Of a stretch of 64,000 nucleotides of DNA, positions 1 through 8,726 are shown piece by piece. Origin of the DNA: Runella rosea. GTDB taxonomy: Bacteria; Bacteroidota; Bacteroidia; Cytophagales; Spirosomataceae. A program made the translations under genes and the position numbers. The stretch lies in the NCBI RefSeq assembly GCF_003325355.1, contig NZ_CP030850.1, positions 3,844,001-3,908,000 on the forward strand, written 5' to 3'. Within the stretch, counting starts at the first letter, position 1. Each line of letters opens with the position of its first letter. The notes below the pieces were generated by a model, which was given only the letters and a program-made list of their open reading frames with translations, did no database searches and was not told where the DNA came from.

Positions 1-2
1 AG

Positions 3-1772
3 CTTGGCAGCGACTCATATACAAAAAGTACCTCCAACGATTCCCCTACCGTTGGTTCTTACAGCGGCTATGGTTTGAACGACGAATCAACCGGAGGGCA
101 AAAGTCAGCGACTAAATCAGGAAAAGCTGTTCCGTTTAGTAAGGAATTGAATACAAGATTTCACGAAGGCCCAGTTACGTTTTCGACCGACGGCTCCCAA
201 ATAATTTTTACGCGCAATAACTTTAACGAAGGCCAAAAAGGAGTAAGCGACGATAATAATATAAAACTCAAACTGTACAGTGCGCGGTGGGGAAATGGCG
301 ACTGGACGAATGTGCAGGAACTGCCCTTCAACAGCAACGATTATTCTACTGCCCATCCTTCTTTGAGCAAGGACGGCTCGCTACTGTATTTTGTCTCAGA
401 TATGCCCAAAGGAATGGGCGGCAAAGATATTTACGTATCGCGGTATGATAATGGACAATGGTCAACCCCTATTAATCTAGGAAAAGAGCTAAATACAAAA
501 CAGGATGAGGTTTTTCCTTTTGTCGACGCCCGTGGAAATCTGTATTTCTCAACCGCTGGCCGCAAAGGAGGCTATGGTGGCTTGGATTTATATTATGCAG
601 TACTGAGTAAAGACGGCACAAAAGTCATTGAAGTGATTCATTTAGACGCTCCTATCAACTCCAAAGCCGACGATTTTGGGCTCATCACTGATGCCGCCCG
701 AACGACAGGCTATTTCAGCAGCAACCGCCGCGAAGGAGATGACGATATTTATCGCTTCACGCGTGAGAGTTCCCTGTATGAATGTCGCGAGTTACTGGTA
801 AGGGTCTTTGATAACCAAACCCAACAGCCTCTCGACAGTGCTACTATTACCATTAAATCAAAATCAGAAAGCCCAGAAGCTGATAAACCGTTGCAGACCG
901 ACGCCAACGGCTGGGCCCATTTATGCCTCGCTTCCAACAACGATTTTATCTTTAATATTTCTAAAAATGGTTATTTAGACAACACAATCGGTTTCTCGAC
1001 CCGCTATTTGACCGACGATAAACCAACGCGCTTGGAATTGGGCATGGAGACATTTACTCCCAGCAATATTATATCTACGGCAACTACCGAAACCGCATCA
1101 AAAAAGATACCAATAGGAGATGAAGTTTCGGACTTAAAGCACTCTCGGGTGAGGGGAATCGTACGCACAGAAACCGACCGACAGCCAATCGAGGGGGTTT
1201 TGGTCAAACTACGAAACGAATGTGATAAAAAAATATACGAATCTATTACTGGCCCCGACGGGCGTTATGATTTTGAGATTGCGGAGGGGTGTGATTATAC
1301 TTTGATTTATTCCAAAGATACCTACGGAACAAATACCGTTAAGATTAACAGAGTTCCCAAAAAAGCCGAACCCAAAGTGCTTTCCAAAGACATTGGACTT
1401 CTGAAAAAGGGCGATATTGTCAAACTTGACAATATTTATTACGACCAAGGCAAAGACGGAATTCGTCCGGATGCAGCTCGTGAATTGGAGAAGGTAGTTG
1501 CTACCATGAAACGTTATCCTTCTCTGCAGGCCGAAATCCTCTCCCATACCGACAGCCGAGGCGATGCCAACTTCAACCTGGTTCTTTCGCAAAAAAGAGC
1601 GCAAGCGGTTGTTGACTACATGGTTTCAAAAGGCGTTAGCCGAAATAGACTAAAACCCACCGGAATGGGCGAAAGTACCCCCGTCAATGGTTGTGTTGAT
1701 GGTGTTATTTGTACGGAAGCTGAGTATCAGAGAAATCGCCGTACCGAGTTTAAAGTACTAGAAATCAGATAA
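3..1772 (+). CDS. OmpA-family envelope protein with PD40 propeller, 5' partial
   Basis: The reading frame is open to the left edge, so the N-terminus lies outside the window; an internal TTG at 75 is not the real start. Visible parts in order: PD40/WD40-like propeller blades over roughly the first 230 residues (repeats such as FSTDGSQIIF and LSKDGSLLYFVSD), two carboxypeptidase-regulatory-like beta domains (the second starts near VRGIVRTETDRQPIEGV), and a C-terminal OmpA domain with the peptidoglycan-binding signature HTDSRGDANFNLVLSQKRA. This order matches OmpA-like proteins that anchor outer-membrane complexes to peptidoglycan, including the T9SS protein PorE and partners of PorP/SprF. Assignment to T9SS is inference; a general OmpA/MotB envelope protein is the safe call. 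A hairpin terminator follows. Confidence 0.85.
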   Translation, partial: LGSDSYTKSTSNDSPTVGSYSGYGLNDESTGGQKSATKSGKAVPFSKELNTRFHEGPVTFSTDGSQIIFTRNNFNEGQKGVSDDNNIKLKLYSARWGNGDWTNVQELPFNSNDYSTAHPSLSKDGSLLYFVSDMPKGMGGKDIYVSRYDNGQWSTPINLGKELNTKQDEVFPFVDARGNLYFSTAGRKGGYGGLDLYYAVLSKDGTKVIEVIHLDAPINSKADDFGLITDAARTTGYFSSNRREGDDDIYRFTRESSLYECRELLVRVFDNQTQQPLDSATITIKSKSESPEADKPLQTDANGWAHLCLASNNDFIFNISKNGYLDNTIGFSTRYLTDDKPTRLELGMETFTPSNIISTATTETASKKIPIGDEVSDLKHSRVRGIVRTETDRQPIEGVLVKLRNECDKKIYESITGPDGRYDFEIAEGCDYTLIYSKDTYGTNTVKINRVPKKAEPKVLSKDIGLLKKGDIVKLDNIYYDQGKDGIRPDAARELEKVVATMKRYPSLQAEILSHTDSRGDANFNLVLSQKRAQAVVDYMVSKGVSRNRLKPTGMGESTPVNGCVDGVICTEAEYQRNRRTEFKVLEIR

Positions 1773-1789
1773 ATAAATGTTTTTAATTT

Positions 1790-1822
1790 AAAAAGAGGGG
1801 CCTAGTCTGGGTCCCTCTTTTT
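1790..1822 (+). terminator. Rho-independent terminator after the OmpA-family gene
   Basis: The stem is AAAAGAGGG paired with CCCTCTTTT around a 13-nt loop, followed by a T-rich run. It starts 18 bp after the stop codon of the OmpA-family gene. Confidence 0.8.
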
Positions 1823-1919
1823 CTTTTTTATTGAGCCTAATCCATAAAACGCCTATTTTTGAGGTTTCGGTCCATGTATTTACTTTTTTGCAAAGACCCC
1901 AAACCATAAAGACTCAACA

Positions 1920-3410
1920 ATGGGCTTCCGCTCTTTTCTCAGCAAACCGCTCGCAAAATACATTTTTAACAGTCAGCAAAACTGGATGTATAACGCCCCA
2001 GCCGCCCAAAATCAATGGCGCACAAAATTAGTCTCAACTGCCGCAAGTACGGCTTTTGGGCGCGATCATTTTTTTAAGGATGTTGCATCATACGAGGATT
2101 TTAAGCAGGCCGTTCCCATTCGGGATTATGAAGACTTAAAAGGATACATCCAACAGATAATCGACGGTCAGGAAAATATTTTATGGCCTGGGAAACCTAT
2201 CTATTTTGCTAAGACATCGGGCACCACATCAGGGACAAAATACATCCCAATCAGCAAAGATTCTATCTCGAATCATATCAATTCCGCCCGCGACGCGCTG
2301 CTCAACTATATTCATGAAACTGGCAAAGGGGCATTTTTGGATAACAAACTCATTTTTTTATCGGGCAGCCCCGTGCTAGATACCAAAGGAAGCGTGCCCA
2401 CGGGGCGGTTATCGGGCATTTCTAATCATCATGTCCCTGCCTATCTGCGTACCAATCAACTACCAAGCTACCAAACCAATTGCATCGAAGAATGGGAAGA
2501 AAAATTGGAACGGATTATTGACGAAACCATTTCGAAGCCCATGTCACTCATTTCGGGCATTCCCCCGTGGGTACAGATGTACTTTGATCGCATCATTGCC
2601 CGAACTGGAAAACCCATCAAAGATGTTTTTCCCGAATTTCAACTCTTTGTTTACGGAGGGGTCAATTTTGAACCTTATCGGGCCAAGTTGTATGAGTCTA
2701 TTGGAAAAAAAATAGACTCCATTGAGATGTATCCTGCCTCAGAGGGCTTTATTGCCTACCAGGATTCTCAGTATGCGGAAGGTCTGTTATTGTTGGCTGA
2801 TACGGGTATTTTCTACGAGTTTATTCCTACGGAAGAGTTTTTTAACGAAAAACCAACACGTTTGTCGCTGGAAGAAGTCGAAGTAGGCAAAAACTACGCC
2901 CTCATTATCAACAATAACGCAGGCCTTTGGGGCTATTCTATTGGTGATACCGTTAAATTTGTTTCCAAAGACCCTTATCGTCTGTTGGTCACGGGGCGCA
3001 TCAAGCATTTTATTTCTGCTTTTGGAGAACACGTCATTGGTGAAGAAGTGGAAAAAGCGCTCAAATACGCCATGGAACGGCAGCCCGAAACTGAAGTTGT
3101 AGAGTTTACGGTAGCTCCGATGGTGACCCCGAGTGAGGGACTCCCCTACCATGAATGGCTCATTGAATTTGCAACTCCCCCCAACGATATAGAACGTTTT
3201 TCGCTCGATATCGACCATCGGCTCGCGGAATTAAACGTTTATTATGACGATCTCGTCTCAGGTAGCATTTTGCGGCCTTTAAAAATCACAACATTGGCAA
3301 AAAATGCCTTTATTGACTATATGCGCTCACAAGGCAAATTAGGAGGACAAAATAAGGTTCCCCGCTTAGCAAATGACCGAAAAATTGCTGATTCCCTGTC
3401 AATAAGCTAA
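1920..3410 (+). CDS. GH3-family acyl-adenylating enzyme
   Basis: This 496-residue protein matches the GH3 auxin-responsive-promoter family (PF03321), which adenylates carboxylic acids and, in plants, joins them to amino acids. Family motifs are present: the phosphate-binding loop KTSGTTSGTKYIPIS at residues 98-112, YPASEGF in the middle (the family's Y-x-A-S-E-G), and the hinge region YSIGDTVKF followed by TGRIKHFISAFGEHV. Its length is normal for bacterial members. The bacterial substrate is not established, so no specific reaction is claimed. The ATG at 1920 puts the usual N-terminal helix at the start. No signal peptide is visible, so it is probably cytoplasmic. It stands alone between two terminators. 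Confidence 0.88.
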   Translation: MGFRSFLSKPLAKYIFNSQQNWMYNAPAAQNQWRTKLVSTAASTAFGRDHFFKDVASYEDFKQAVPIRDYEDLKGYIQQIIDGQENILWPGKPIYFAKTSGTTSGTKYIPISKDSISNHINSARDALLNYIHETGKGAFLDNKLIFLSGSPVLDTKGSVPTGRLSGISNHHVPAYLRTNQLPSYQTNCIEEWEEKLERIIDETISKPMSLISGIPPWVQMYFDRIIARTGKPIKDVFPEFQLFVYGGVNFEPYRAKLYESIGKKIDSIEMYPASEGFIAYQDSQYAEGLLLLADTGIFYEFIPTEEFFNEKPTRLSLEEVEVGKNYALIINNNAGLWGYSIGDTVKFVSKDPYRLLVTGRIKHFISAFGEHVIGEEVEKALKYAMERQPETEVVEFTVAPMVTPSEGLPYHEWLIEFATPPNDIERFSLDIDHRLAELNVYYDDLVSGSILRPLKITTLAKNAFIDYMRSQGKLGGQNKVPRLANDRKIADSLSIS

Positions 3411-3436
3411 CAAAATTTTCTCTAAATCTTCATTGC

Positions 3437-3470
3437 CTAAGCCGTCTTATACGACGGCTTAGCTGTTTTA
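3437..3470 (+). terminator. Terminator after the GH3-like gene
   Basis: A perfect 10-bp stem, CTAAGCCGTC paired with GACGGCTTAG, with a 6-nt loop, followed by CTGTTTTA, begins 27 bp after the GH3-like stop codon. Confidence 0.8.
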
Positions 3471-3752
3471 TGCCATCAATTATTTGTTGATTTCTTCCGA
3501 ATACAAATTTGCAAAAAGTACAAGTTTGGTCCGTTTTTTGCTAGATATAATTACCGTTAAATAATTATTTTACTACGATAAAATATAGACCGCTATATTG
3601 CAAGTGCCTGATAATCTATTGGTAAATTTTTAGGACGTTGAACAATTTTTACGTATCTTTACGTTAATGTAGCTTTACAGCTATTGAAAAGCGAGGTACT
3701 TTACCCTTCTTAAAAGGCATACCTAGCAATGTTTCACTAACCAAAAATCGTT
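3471..3752. other. AT-rich intergenic stretch before the transglycosylase gene
   Basis: No gene was found in this AT-rich stretch. A TATCTTTA at 3654-3661 resembles the Bacteroidota -7 box, but no TTG lies about 20 nt upstream, so I do not call a promoter. Confidence 0.5.
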
Positions 3753-4781
3753 TTGAAAAGAAGACAATGTATCATTCTATCAACGCTTTTGTTGTCAAGT
3801 TTAGGAGCTGAAGCCGAGGGCTTCAATGAATCCTCATGTATTCGCTTTTGTAATGAGCCACTCCCAGTTTATGAAAGCCAAGTACTCAAGTATTTTCAAT
3901 CTGCTTTGCTCCACACGGCCAGTATGCCCCTGCATCAAATCAAGCCAAGAGCACAGAAATTCTTTCAGGTCATTGACCCAATTTTAAAACAATATCAAGT
4001 TCCGCTGGATTTTAAGTACTTGTGTGTAGTAGAAAGTGCGCTCAACCCTAAGGCCATCTCCCACAAAGGAGCCTATGGCTATTGGCAGTTCATGCCCCAC
4101 ACAGCTCGCGCGATGGGCCTCATTGTTGATGGCCCAAAGGATGAACGCGAAAACCTGGTCAAATCTACCCACGCTGCCTGTCAGTACTTTTTAGACCTTT
4201 ATCGCCAACTCGGCTCGTGGTCGTTGGTAGCTGCTGCTTACAATGCTGGTCCTACAAAAGTGCGACGGTATTTGTCAGCGCGCGGCAAAACGAGTTATTA
4301 TAATCTTCGCATCAGCGCCGAAAATCGTCGTTATTTATACCGAGTTTTGGCCGCAAAGGAGCTTTTTACCCGCCCCGAACTGTACAAGTCGGTGATTAGT
4401 GAAGAGATGACTCTCCAAAAATTCATCCGACAACATGGACTGGCACTGGGCTTGATTGCCCCTTTAAAAATAAAAGTAAAGTCTCCTAAGACAAACGAGT
4501 TTCTCACCGAAGAAACGACGGCTACTTTGGATGAAGGGCTTTTAACAGGTTTTGACGATTTGATTTCGTTATCGTTTAAGCGGAACGGTATCTTCCGTTA
4601 CACGCCTCCTGAGTCAATCGACGAGTTGGAGTTTGCCCAAAATACTGACTCTAAAACGAATCTGTATTGGTGGAGAGCGCCCCGAGTCAACACTCGCCGA
4701 CGAAACGATCTGAAAGCTTTATTGGCTGAGGCTCGTAGCAGAGTGGCGCGTACTCCTCAATTAAACTCCAGTTTAGTTTAG
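3753..4781 (+). CDS. Secreted lytic transglycosylase (SLT/MltD-like)
   Basis: This enzyme should cleave peptidoglycan between MurNAc and GlcNAc in the periplasm. The goose-lysozyme-type SLT domain covers roughly residues 75-215. The catalytic Glu94 sits in VESALNPKAISHKGAYGYWQF, and the AAYNAGPTKVRRYL motif follows about 70 residues later. An N-terminal signal peptide (MKRRQCIILSTLLLSSLGAEA) supports the TTG start at 3753: the in-frame ATG at 3729 runs straight into a stop, and no later ATG would keep the signal peptide. The 342-residue length is shorter than MltD proteins with LysM repeats, and I see no LysM domain in the roughly 125-residue C-terminal part. It ends at a strong bidirectional terminator. 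Confidence 0.87.
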   Translation: MKRRQCIILSTLLLSSLGAEAEGFNESSCIRFCNEPLPVYESQVLKYFQSALLHTASMPLHQIKPRAQKFFQVIDPILKQYQVPLDFKYLCVVESALNPKAISHKGAYGYWQFMPHTARAMGLIVDGPKDERENLVKSTHAACQYFLDLYRQLGSWSLVAAAYNAGPTKVRRYLSARGKTSYYNLRISAENRRYLYRVLAAKELFTRPELYKSVISEEMTLQKFIRQHGLALGLIAPLKIKVKSPKTNEFLTEETTATLDEGLLTGFDDLISLSFKRNGIFRYTPPESIDELEFAQNTDSKTNLYWWRAPRVNTRRRNDLKALLAEARSRVARTPQLNSSLV

Positions 4782-4792
4782 TACGCTGTATT

Positions 4793-4840
4793 TTCAAACA
4801 AAAAGCGTCATCTCCTTCGAGATGACGCTTTTTGTTTGAA
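4793..4840. terminator. Bidirectional terminator between transglycosylase and YceI genes
   Basis: A perfect 22-bp stem with a CTTC loop (4815-4818) carries A-rich and T-rich ends, so it works on both strands. It separates two convergent genes. Confidence 0.92.
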
Positions 4841-4858
4841 CTAGAAATTTTAATTCTA

Positions 4859-5398
4859 TTAAGCTTGTTTAATCAACTGGATATTGATGTGCAGTTTCAC
4901 TTCATCGCTTACCACAATTCCGCCCGCTTCAGTAACAGCCGCCCAGTTTAAACCAAATTCTTTACGGTTGACTTTACCAGCAATTTCAAATCCTACTTTC
5001 GTATTACCATAAAAATCAACCATTTGCCCACCATACTCGGCAGAAAGGGTTACAGATTTAGTTACACCTCGCATGGTCAAATCGCCAGTCAAAACGTACT
5101 CATCATCACTCTTTTTAGTCAATGAGGTAGATACAAATGAAAGCGTAGGAAAATTTTCGGCATCAAAAAAATCGGCACTTTTAAGGTGAGCATCCCGCTG
5201 CTCCATGTTGGTATCAATGCTGTTAACATCGGCACTGAACTTTACGGATGCGCCTTCAAAACTATCGCCATCCGTTTCGGCAGATGCTTCAAATGACTTA
5301 AAGCTGCCCGTTACGGTCGAAATTACTAAGTGCTTTACTTTAAATTGTACTTCTGAGTGTGTTGGGTCAGCTACCCAAGCAGTTTTTAATGTTGACAT
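4859..5398 (-). CDS. YceI-family protein
   Basis: This 179-residue protein is a typical YceI-like lipocalin-fold protein (PF04264). It starts with WVADPTHSEVQFKVKHLVISTVTG and has SVKFSADVNSIDT, RDAHLKSADFFDAENFPTLSF and LTMRGVTKSV, which recur throughout the family. Members bind polyisoprenoids or other amphiphiles inside a beta barrel, and are often induced by stress or pH. Unlike E. coli YceI, it has no signal peptide, so it is probably cytoplasmic; this is common in Bacteroidota. It is a single-gene unit with its own promoter (5439-5469) and a shared terminator. The ligand is unknown. Confidence 0.92.
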   Translation of the reverse strand: MSTLKTAWVADPTHSEVQFKVKHLVISTVTGSFKSFEASAETDGDSFEGASVKFSADVNSIDTNMEQRDAHLKSADFFDAENFPTLSFVSTSLTKKSDDEYVLTGDLTMRGVTKSVTLSAEYGGQMVDFYGNTKVGFEIAGKVNRKEFGLNWAAVTEAGGIVVSDEVKLHINIQLIKQA

Positions 5399-5438
5399 TG
5401 TCTTATGTAAGTTTTGTGTAAATCAAAAATTGATGACA

Positions 5439-5469
5439 CAAATTTATGTGTATATACATTAAATGTCAA
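5439..5469 (-). promoter_or_regulatory. Promoter of the YceI gene
   Basis: On the minus strand, TTG (5469-5467) is followed by 20 nt and then TAAATTTG (5446-5439). This matches the Bacteroidota primary-sigma pattern TTTG-N19/20-TAnnTTTG and leaves a 5' leader of about 35 nt before the ATG at 5398. Confidence 0.75.
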
Positions 5470-5502
5470 GACATTTTTTAAATATTTTTTTTAGGGCATA
5501 AA

Positions 5503-5542
5503 AAAAGTTGCCAGCAAGGGTTTGCTTACCAGCAACTTCAGG
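5503..5542 (-). terminator. Terminator of the hemE-GT87-GT2 transcript
   Basis: Read on the minus strand, AAGTTGC and GCAACTT form a stem that closes on a run of seven T residues just downstream of the GT2 stop codon. Confidence 0.65.
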
Positions 5543-5569
5543 GAGAAACGGCTGCAATCCGTATCAGGT

Positions 5570-6358
5570 TTATACCATTTCTGTAACGGAGGCTTTAAGA
5601 GCCCCCTCAGCTTCTATTTTAGGAATGTAGGTTTTAAAAAAACTTCTAATTTTTAAATAGAGTACCCCCAAAACCGCTTCCTTAAAAATCTTAGTGGACA
5701 TTTTCGAAACGCCTTTGGTCCGGTCTGTAAAAATGATAGGCACTTCTGTTATTTTATAGCCATATTTCCACGTGTTAAATTTCATTTCGATTTGAAAAGC
5801 ATAGCCTACAAAACGAATATCGTTTAAGCCAATCCCCTGCAAAACTTCACGCTTATAGCAAATAAAACCAGCGGTGGGGTCCATAATTTCCATCCCCGTT
5901 ATGAAACGAACGTAGACGCCTGCAAAATAAGACATTAAAACGCGCCCCATCGGCCAATTGACCACATTTACCCCTTTGATATACCGAGAGCCAATGGCCA
6001 CATCATTTCCATCTTTTGCACAGGCCGTATACAAACGAACCAAATCGTCAGGGTTATGGGAGAAATCAGCGTCCATTTCAAATAAATAACGATATCCTTC
6101 TCCAAATGCCCATTGAAATCCATGAATATAAGCAGTACCAAGCCCCTGCTTCCCTTTGCGTTCAAGCAAGTGCAATTGACCAGGATACTCCTGCTGAAGC
6201 TCTTTCACTTTCAACGCAGTACCATCAGGAGAACCATCATCTACAACGAGCACGTCAAAAGGGTGAGACAAACTAAATACCTTACGGATAATAGCCTCAA
6301 TATTTTCAATTTCATTATAGGTAGGAATGACTACAAGATTCTCTTTGAAGATTCCCAT
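5570..6358 (-). CDS. Polyprenyl-phosphate mannose synthase-like GT2 glycosyltransferase
   Basis: This 262-residue GT-A fold enzyme resembles dolichol/polyprenyl-phosphate mannosyltransferases (DPM1/Ppm1). It shows VVIPTYNEIENI at the start, the nucleotide-sugar DD pair at residues 40-41 (VVDDGSPDGT), QGLGTAYIHGF, and the metal-binding DAD at 96-98 (FEMDADFSHNPDDL). It lacks the multi-span tail of fused DPM proteins, as in soluble DPM1. It should make a polyprenyl-phosphate sugar, probably mannose, at the inner face of the membrane. Its first 28 bp overlap the end of the upstream membrane glycosyltransferase gene, so the two are translationally coupled. The lipid-linked sugar is probably the donor for that partner. 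Confidence 0.85.
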   Translation of the reverse strand: MGIFKENLVVIPTYNEIENIEAIIRKVFSLSHPFDVLVVDDGSPDGTALKVKELQQEYPGQLHLLERKGKQGLGTAYIHGFQWAFGEGYRYLFEMDADFSHNPDDLVRLYTACAKDGNDVAIGSRYIKGVNVVNWPMGRVLMSYFAGVYVRFITGMEIMDPTAGFICYKREVLQGIGLNDIRFVGYAFQIEMKFNTWKYGYKITEVPIIFTDRTKGVSKMSTKIFKEAVLGVLYLKIRSFFKTYIPKIEAEGALKASVTEMV

Positions 6359-7593
6359 ATGTTTTTTCGTTTTAAATTAATATTAATTCTATTCAAAAAA
6401 GGCATCGAAAAAAGAGCCAACATCAACATGGCAACTATCAGGCCATTTCGTAAGTTCAGCATTATTACCCACAACAACTTCATTTCAACCAAGCGGTGAT
6501 ACGAGCCTGGATAAATAACTATTGTAAAGATAAACGCCGCGGCAAAACAATAAATTATTGTAGGCCGTAAAAAAGGAATAAACGGTAAAAGCCAAATTAA
6601 GTATTGCGGAGAAAACACTTTATTACTTACTAAAAACAAAAGTAACACTGCTCCAAAAGCAATCAGCAGCATCTCGGTAGATACGCGATTTTGCTTCTGA
6701 AAGAAGAGGTATATTATTCCCAAAACCAATAAATAAGCCACGGGAAATCCCCACGATAATGCTTTTAACAAAGGTCTGGTCAAAGGGGTAACCAGATGAA
6801 TGGCCCCAAAATTAGCGATTGTTTGTAGAGGAGTTCCAACTATTTTATTCCAAAGCACCAACCATCCTCCTACTAAACTTTCAAGCTGAATACCTCTTAC
6901 GTGGTGATATTTTAGGAAAGACAATACATCCTCGCCCACCAAAAAATACATTCCAACAATTGTAAATGCAGAAATCACCGACACTCCCCCTAAAAATAGC
7001 CCTAAAAATCGGTATTGCTTATTTACAAAATAATAAAAAATGATTGGCGCTACAAAAACAATAGGGTATAGTTTTGCAAAAATACCAACCGCCAACCATA
7101 CGCCAGAAGCTGTTGGAGACTGCTTTACAACGTAATAAACGACCAGAATAGTTGAAAAAGTTACAAACGCATCATACCTGAATAGAAATATCGGCAAACT
7201 GATTACCCATAAAACCCAATAAATTAGGCGTATCTCCTGCACTTTAGATTCTTCTAAAAATGTATTCGCTATTTTAAAAGCAACCCTCCCTGTATAAAAG
7301 CCGAAAATAATATTTTGCAGCGCAAAAAAGACCACAAAGCCATCAAAACCAGTATCTCCAATTTGACACAACAATTGGGGAAACAACATAGTAAGAATAG
7401 CAAACGGCGGGTATTCCAACCTAAAATCATGGTAAGGAACTAGCCTGTTCACAACTATATTTTTAGAAAGGTCATAGTAAACCTGCAAGTCCCCTAAATG
7501 AACCGAAAAATTACGAAGGGTTACCACCACCTCAAAACACACAAACAACCCTACAAAAACAAGTATATTTTTTCTAAACAGGGCTGAATTCAT
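6331..7593 (-). CDS. GT87/DUF2029-type polyprenyl-sugar-dependent membrane glycosyltransferase
   Basis: This 420-residue protein has about ten hydrophobic spans and the GT-C features of the DUF2029/GT87 family: an acidic motif in the first loop (HLGDLQVYYDLSKNI, then RLVPYHDFRLEYPPF) followed by alternating membrane spans. GT87 members use polyprenyl-phosphate-mannose to add mannose on the outer face of the membrane. The adjacent, overlapping DPM1-like gene would supply that donor. The acceptor is unknown; an outer-surface glycan or glycoprotein O-glycan is possible in Bacteroidota, but this is inference. It follows hemE by 19 bp on the same strand, so co-transcription is likely despite the unrelated function. 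Confidence 0.78.
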   Translation of the reverse strand: MNSALFRKNILVFVGLFVCFEVVVTLRNFSVHLGDLQVYYDLSKNIVVNRLVPYHDFRLEYPPFAILTMLFPQLLCQIGDTGFDGFVVFFALQNIIFGFYTGRVAFKIANTFLEESKVQEIRLIYWVLWVISLPIFLFRYDAFVTFSTILVVYYVVKQSPTASGVWLAVGIFAKLYPIVFVAPIIFYYFVNKQYRFLGLFLGGVSVISAFTIVGMYFLVGEDVLSFLKYHHVRGIQLESLVGGWLVLWNKIVGTPLQTIANFGAIHLVTPLTRPLLKALSWGFPVAYLLVLGIIYLFFQKQNRVSTEMLLIAFGAVLLLFLVSNKVFSPQYLIWLLPFIPFLRPTIIYCFAAAFIFTIVIYPGSYHRLVEMKLLWVIMLNLRNGLIVAMLMLALFSMPFLNRININLKRKNIWESSKRIL

Positions 7594-7612
7594 GCCTATT
7601 ATTTAAGTGGAA

Positions 7613-8635
7613 TCAGTACGATTTTACAGCATTAATAAAGCAACGCACCTTCTCAGGATCAGTGTCAGGATATACTCCATGGCCTAAGTTAGCAATATAA
7701 CGCTGATTACCAAAGGCCTCCAGCATTTTTCGAACTTCTTTTTCTATTTGACTGAATGAGGAATAAAGCACGCACGGGTCCAGGTTTCCTTGCAACGTTT
7801 TGGTAGGAATCAACTGGCGCGACTCCTCAATATCCATATTCCAGTCCAGCCCTACTACTTCGCAACTTAATTCGCCTATTTCCTTACGCGCAAAAAAGGC
7901 TCCCTTGGCAAATACTGTGACGGGAACTTCGGTGATTGCGTCACAAATTTGTTTGATATAAGGCAACGAATACTCCCGATACTGCGTCGGCGACAAGATT
8001 CCCGCCCAAGAGTCAAATATTTGAACCAAATTTGCTCCCGCCGCAATCTGGGCTTTTAGGTACAAAATAGTACTGTCTGTGATTTTTTGGAGCAATTTAT
8101 GCGAAAATTCAGGGTCAGCGTAGAGGGCTTTTTTGGCCACTGAAAACGTTTTTGAGCCTTTGCCCTCCGTCATGTAGCAAAAGATAGTAAATGGCGCACC
8201 TGCAAAACCAATCAAAGGCACTCGGCCGTTGAGTTCTTTCTTTACAATACGAATGGCCTTCAGCACATACCCTAAATCAGCTTCTGGATCGGCGATTCTC
8301 AATTGGTCGATATCGCCCATTGATTTCACCACCTTTGGAAACACTGGCCCGCGTTTTTCTTCCATTTCGTAGGGTAAGCCCATCGCTTCGGGCACAACCA
8401 AAATATCGGAAAAAATAATCGCCGCATCTACCCCCAACAAATCTACGGGTTGGATAGTGACTTCGGCGGCCAGTTCTGGCGTAGTGGCAAGTTGAATAAA
8501 GCTACCCGCTTTTTCGCGCACGGCACGGTATTCGGCCAATATTCGTCCTGCTTGACGCATCATCCAAACAGGTACACGATCGGTTTTTTCTCCTCGCGCA
8601 GCCCGCAGGAGAAGGTCATTTTGTAATAATTCCAT
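7613..8635 (-). CDS. hemE: Uroporphyrinogen decarboxylase
   Basis: HemE removes four carboxyl groups from uroporphyrinogen III to give coproporphyrinogen III in cytoplasmic haem synthesis. The 340-residue length is normal. Signatures include [18 protein letters not shown] near residue 25, [13 protein letters not shown] with the catalytic Asp, and the second signature [17 protein letters not shown] place the start at the ATG at 8635; a TTG five codons earlier gives MYICS, which the family does not need and which overlaps the -7 box. That box (8640-8647) is so close to the ATG that the mRNA may be leaderless. The two glycosyltransferase genes follow on the same strand. Confidence 0.93.
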   Translation of the reverse strand: MELLQNDLLLRAARGEKTDRVPVWMMRQAGRILAEYRAVREKAGSFIQLATTPELAAEVTIQPVDLLGVDAAIIFSDILVVPEAMGLPYEMEEKRGPVFPKVVKSMGDIDQLRIADPEADLGYVLKAIRIVKKELNGRVPLIGFAGAPFTIFCYMTEGKGSKTFSVAKKALYADPEFSHKLLQKITDSTILYLKAQIAAGANLVQIFDSWAGILSPTQYREYSLPYIKQICDAITEVPVTVFAKGAFFARKEIGELSCEVVGLDWNMDIEESRQLIPTKTLQGNLDPCVLYSSFSQIEKEVRKMLEAFGNQRYIANLGHGVYPDTDPEKVRCFINAVKSY

Positions 8636-8639
8636 ACTG

Positions 8640-8647
8640 CAAATGTA
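8640..8647 (-). promoter_or_regulatory. -7 box upstream of hemE
   Basis: TACATTTG matches TAnnTTTG and lies 4 nt before the hemE ATG. Transcription would start at or next to the start codon. No clear -33 TTG is present at the usual spacing. Confidence 0.45.
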
Positions 8648-8726
8648 CAAAGAAGCTGGTAGTAGGTTGGTGAGATGGGGAGAAATATCAACAACTCTGC
8701 CTAAAGAAGCTCGAAAAATTTAAATG

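Noticed and set aside
3654-3661. TATCTTTA as a promoter for the lytic transglycosylase gene
   Set aside because: No -33 TTG at 19-21 nt upstream, and AT-rich sequence gives such matches easily.
5527-5580. Minus-strand sequence AACCTGATACGG after the GT2 gene resembles the 3' half of a TPP riboswitch
   Set aside because: The G-rich 3' arm and the GGGGTGC/GCTGAGA 5' half are missing, the upstream part is coding, and no thiamine gene follows.
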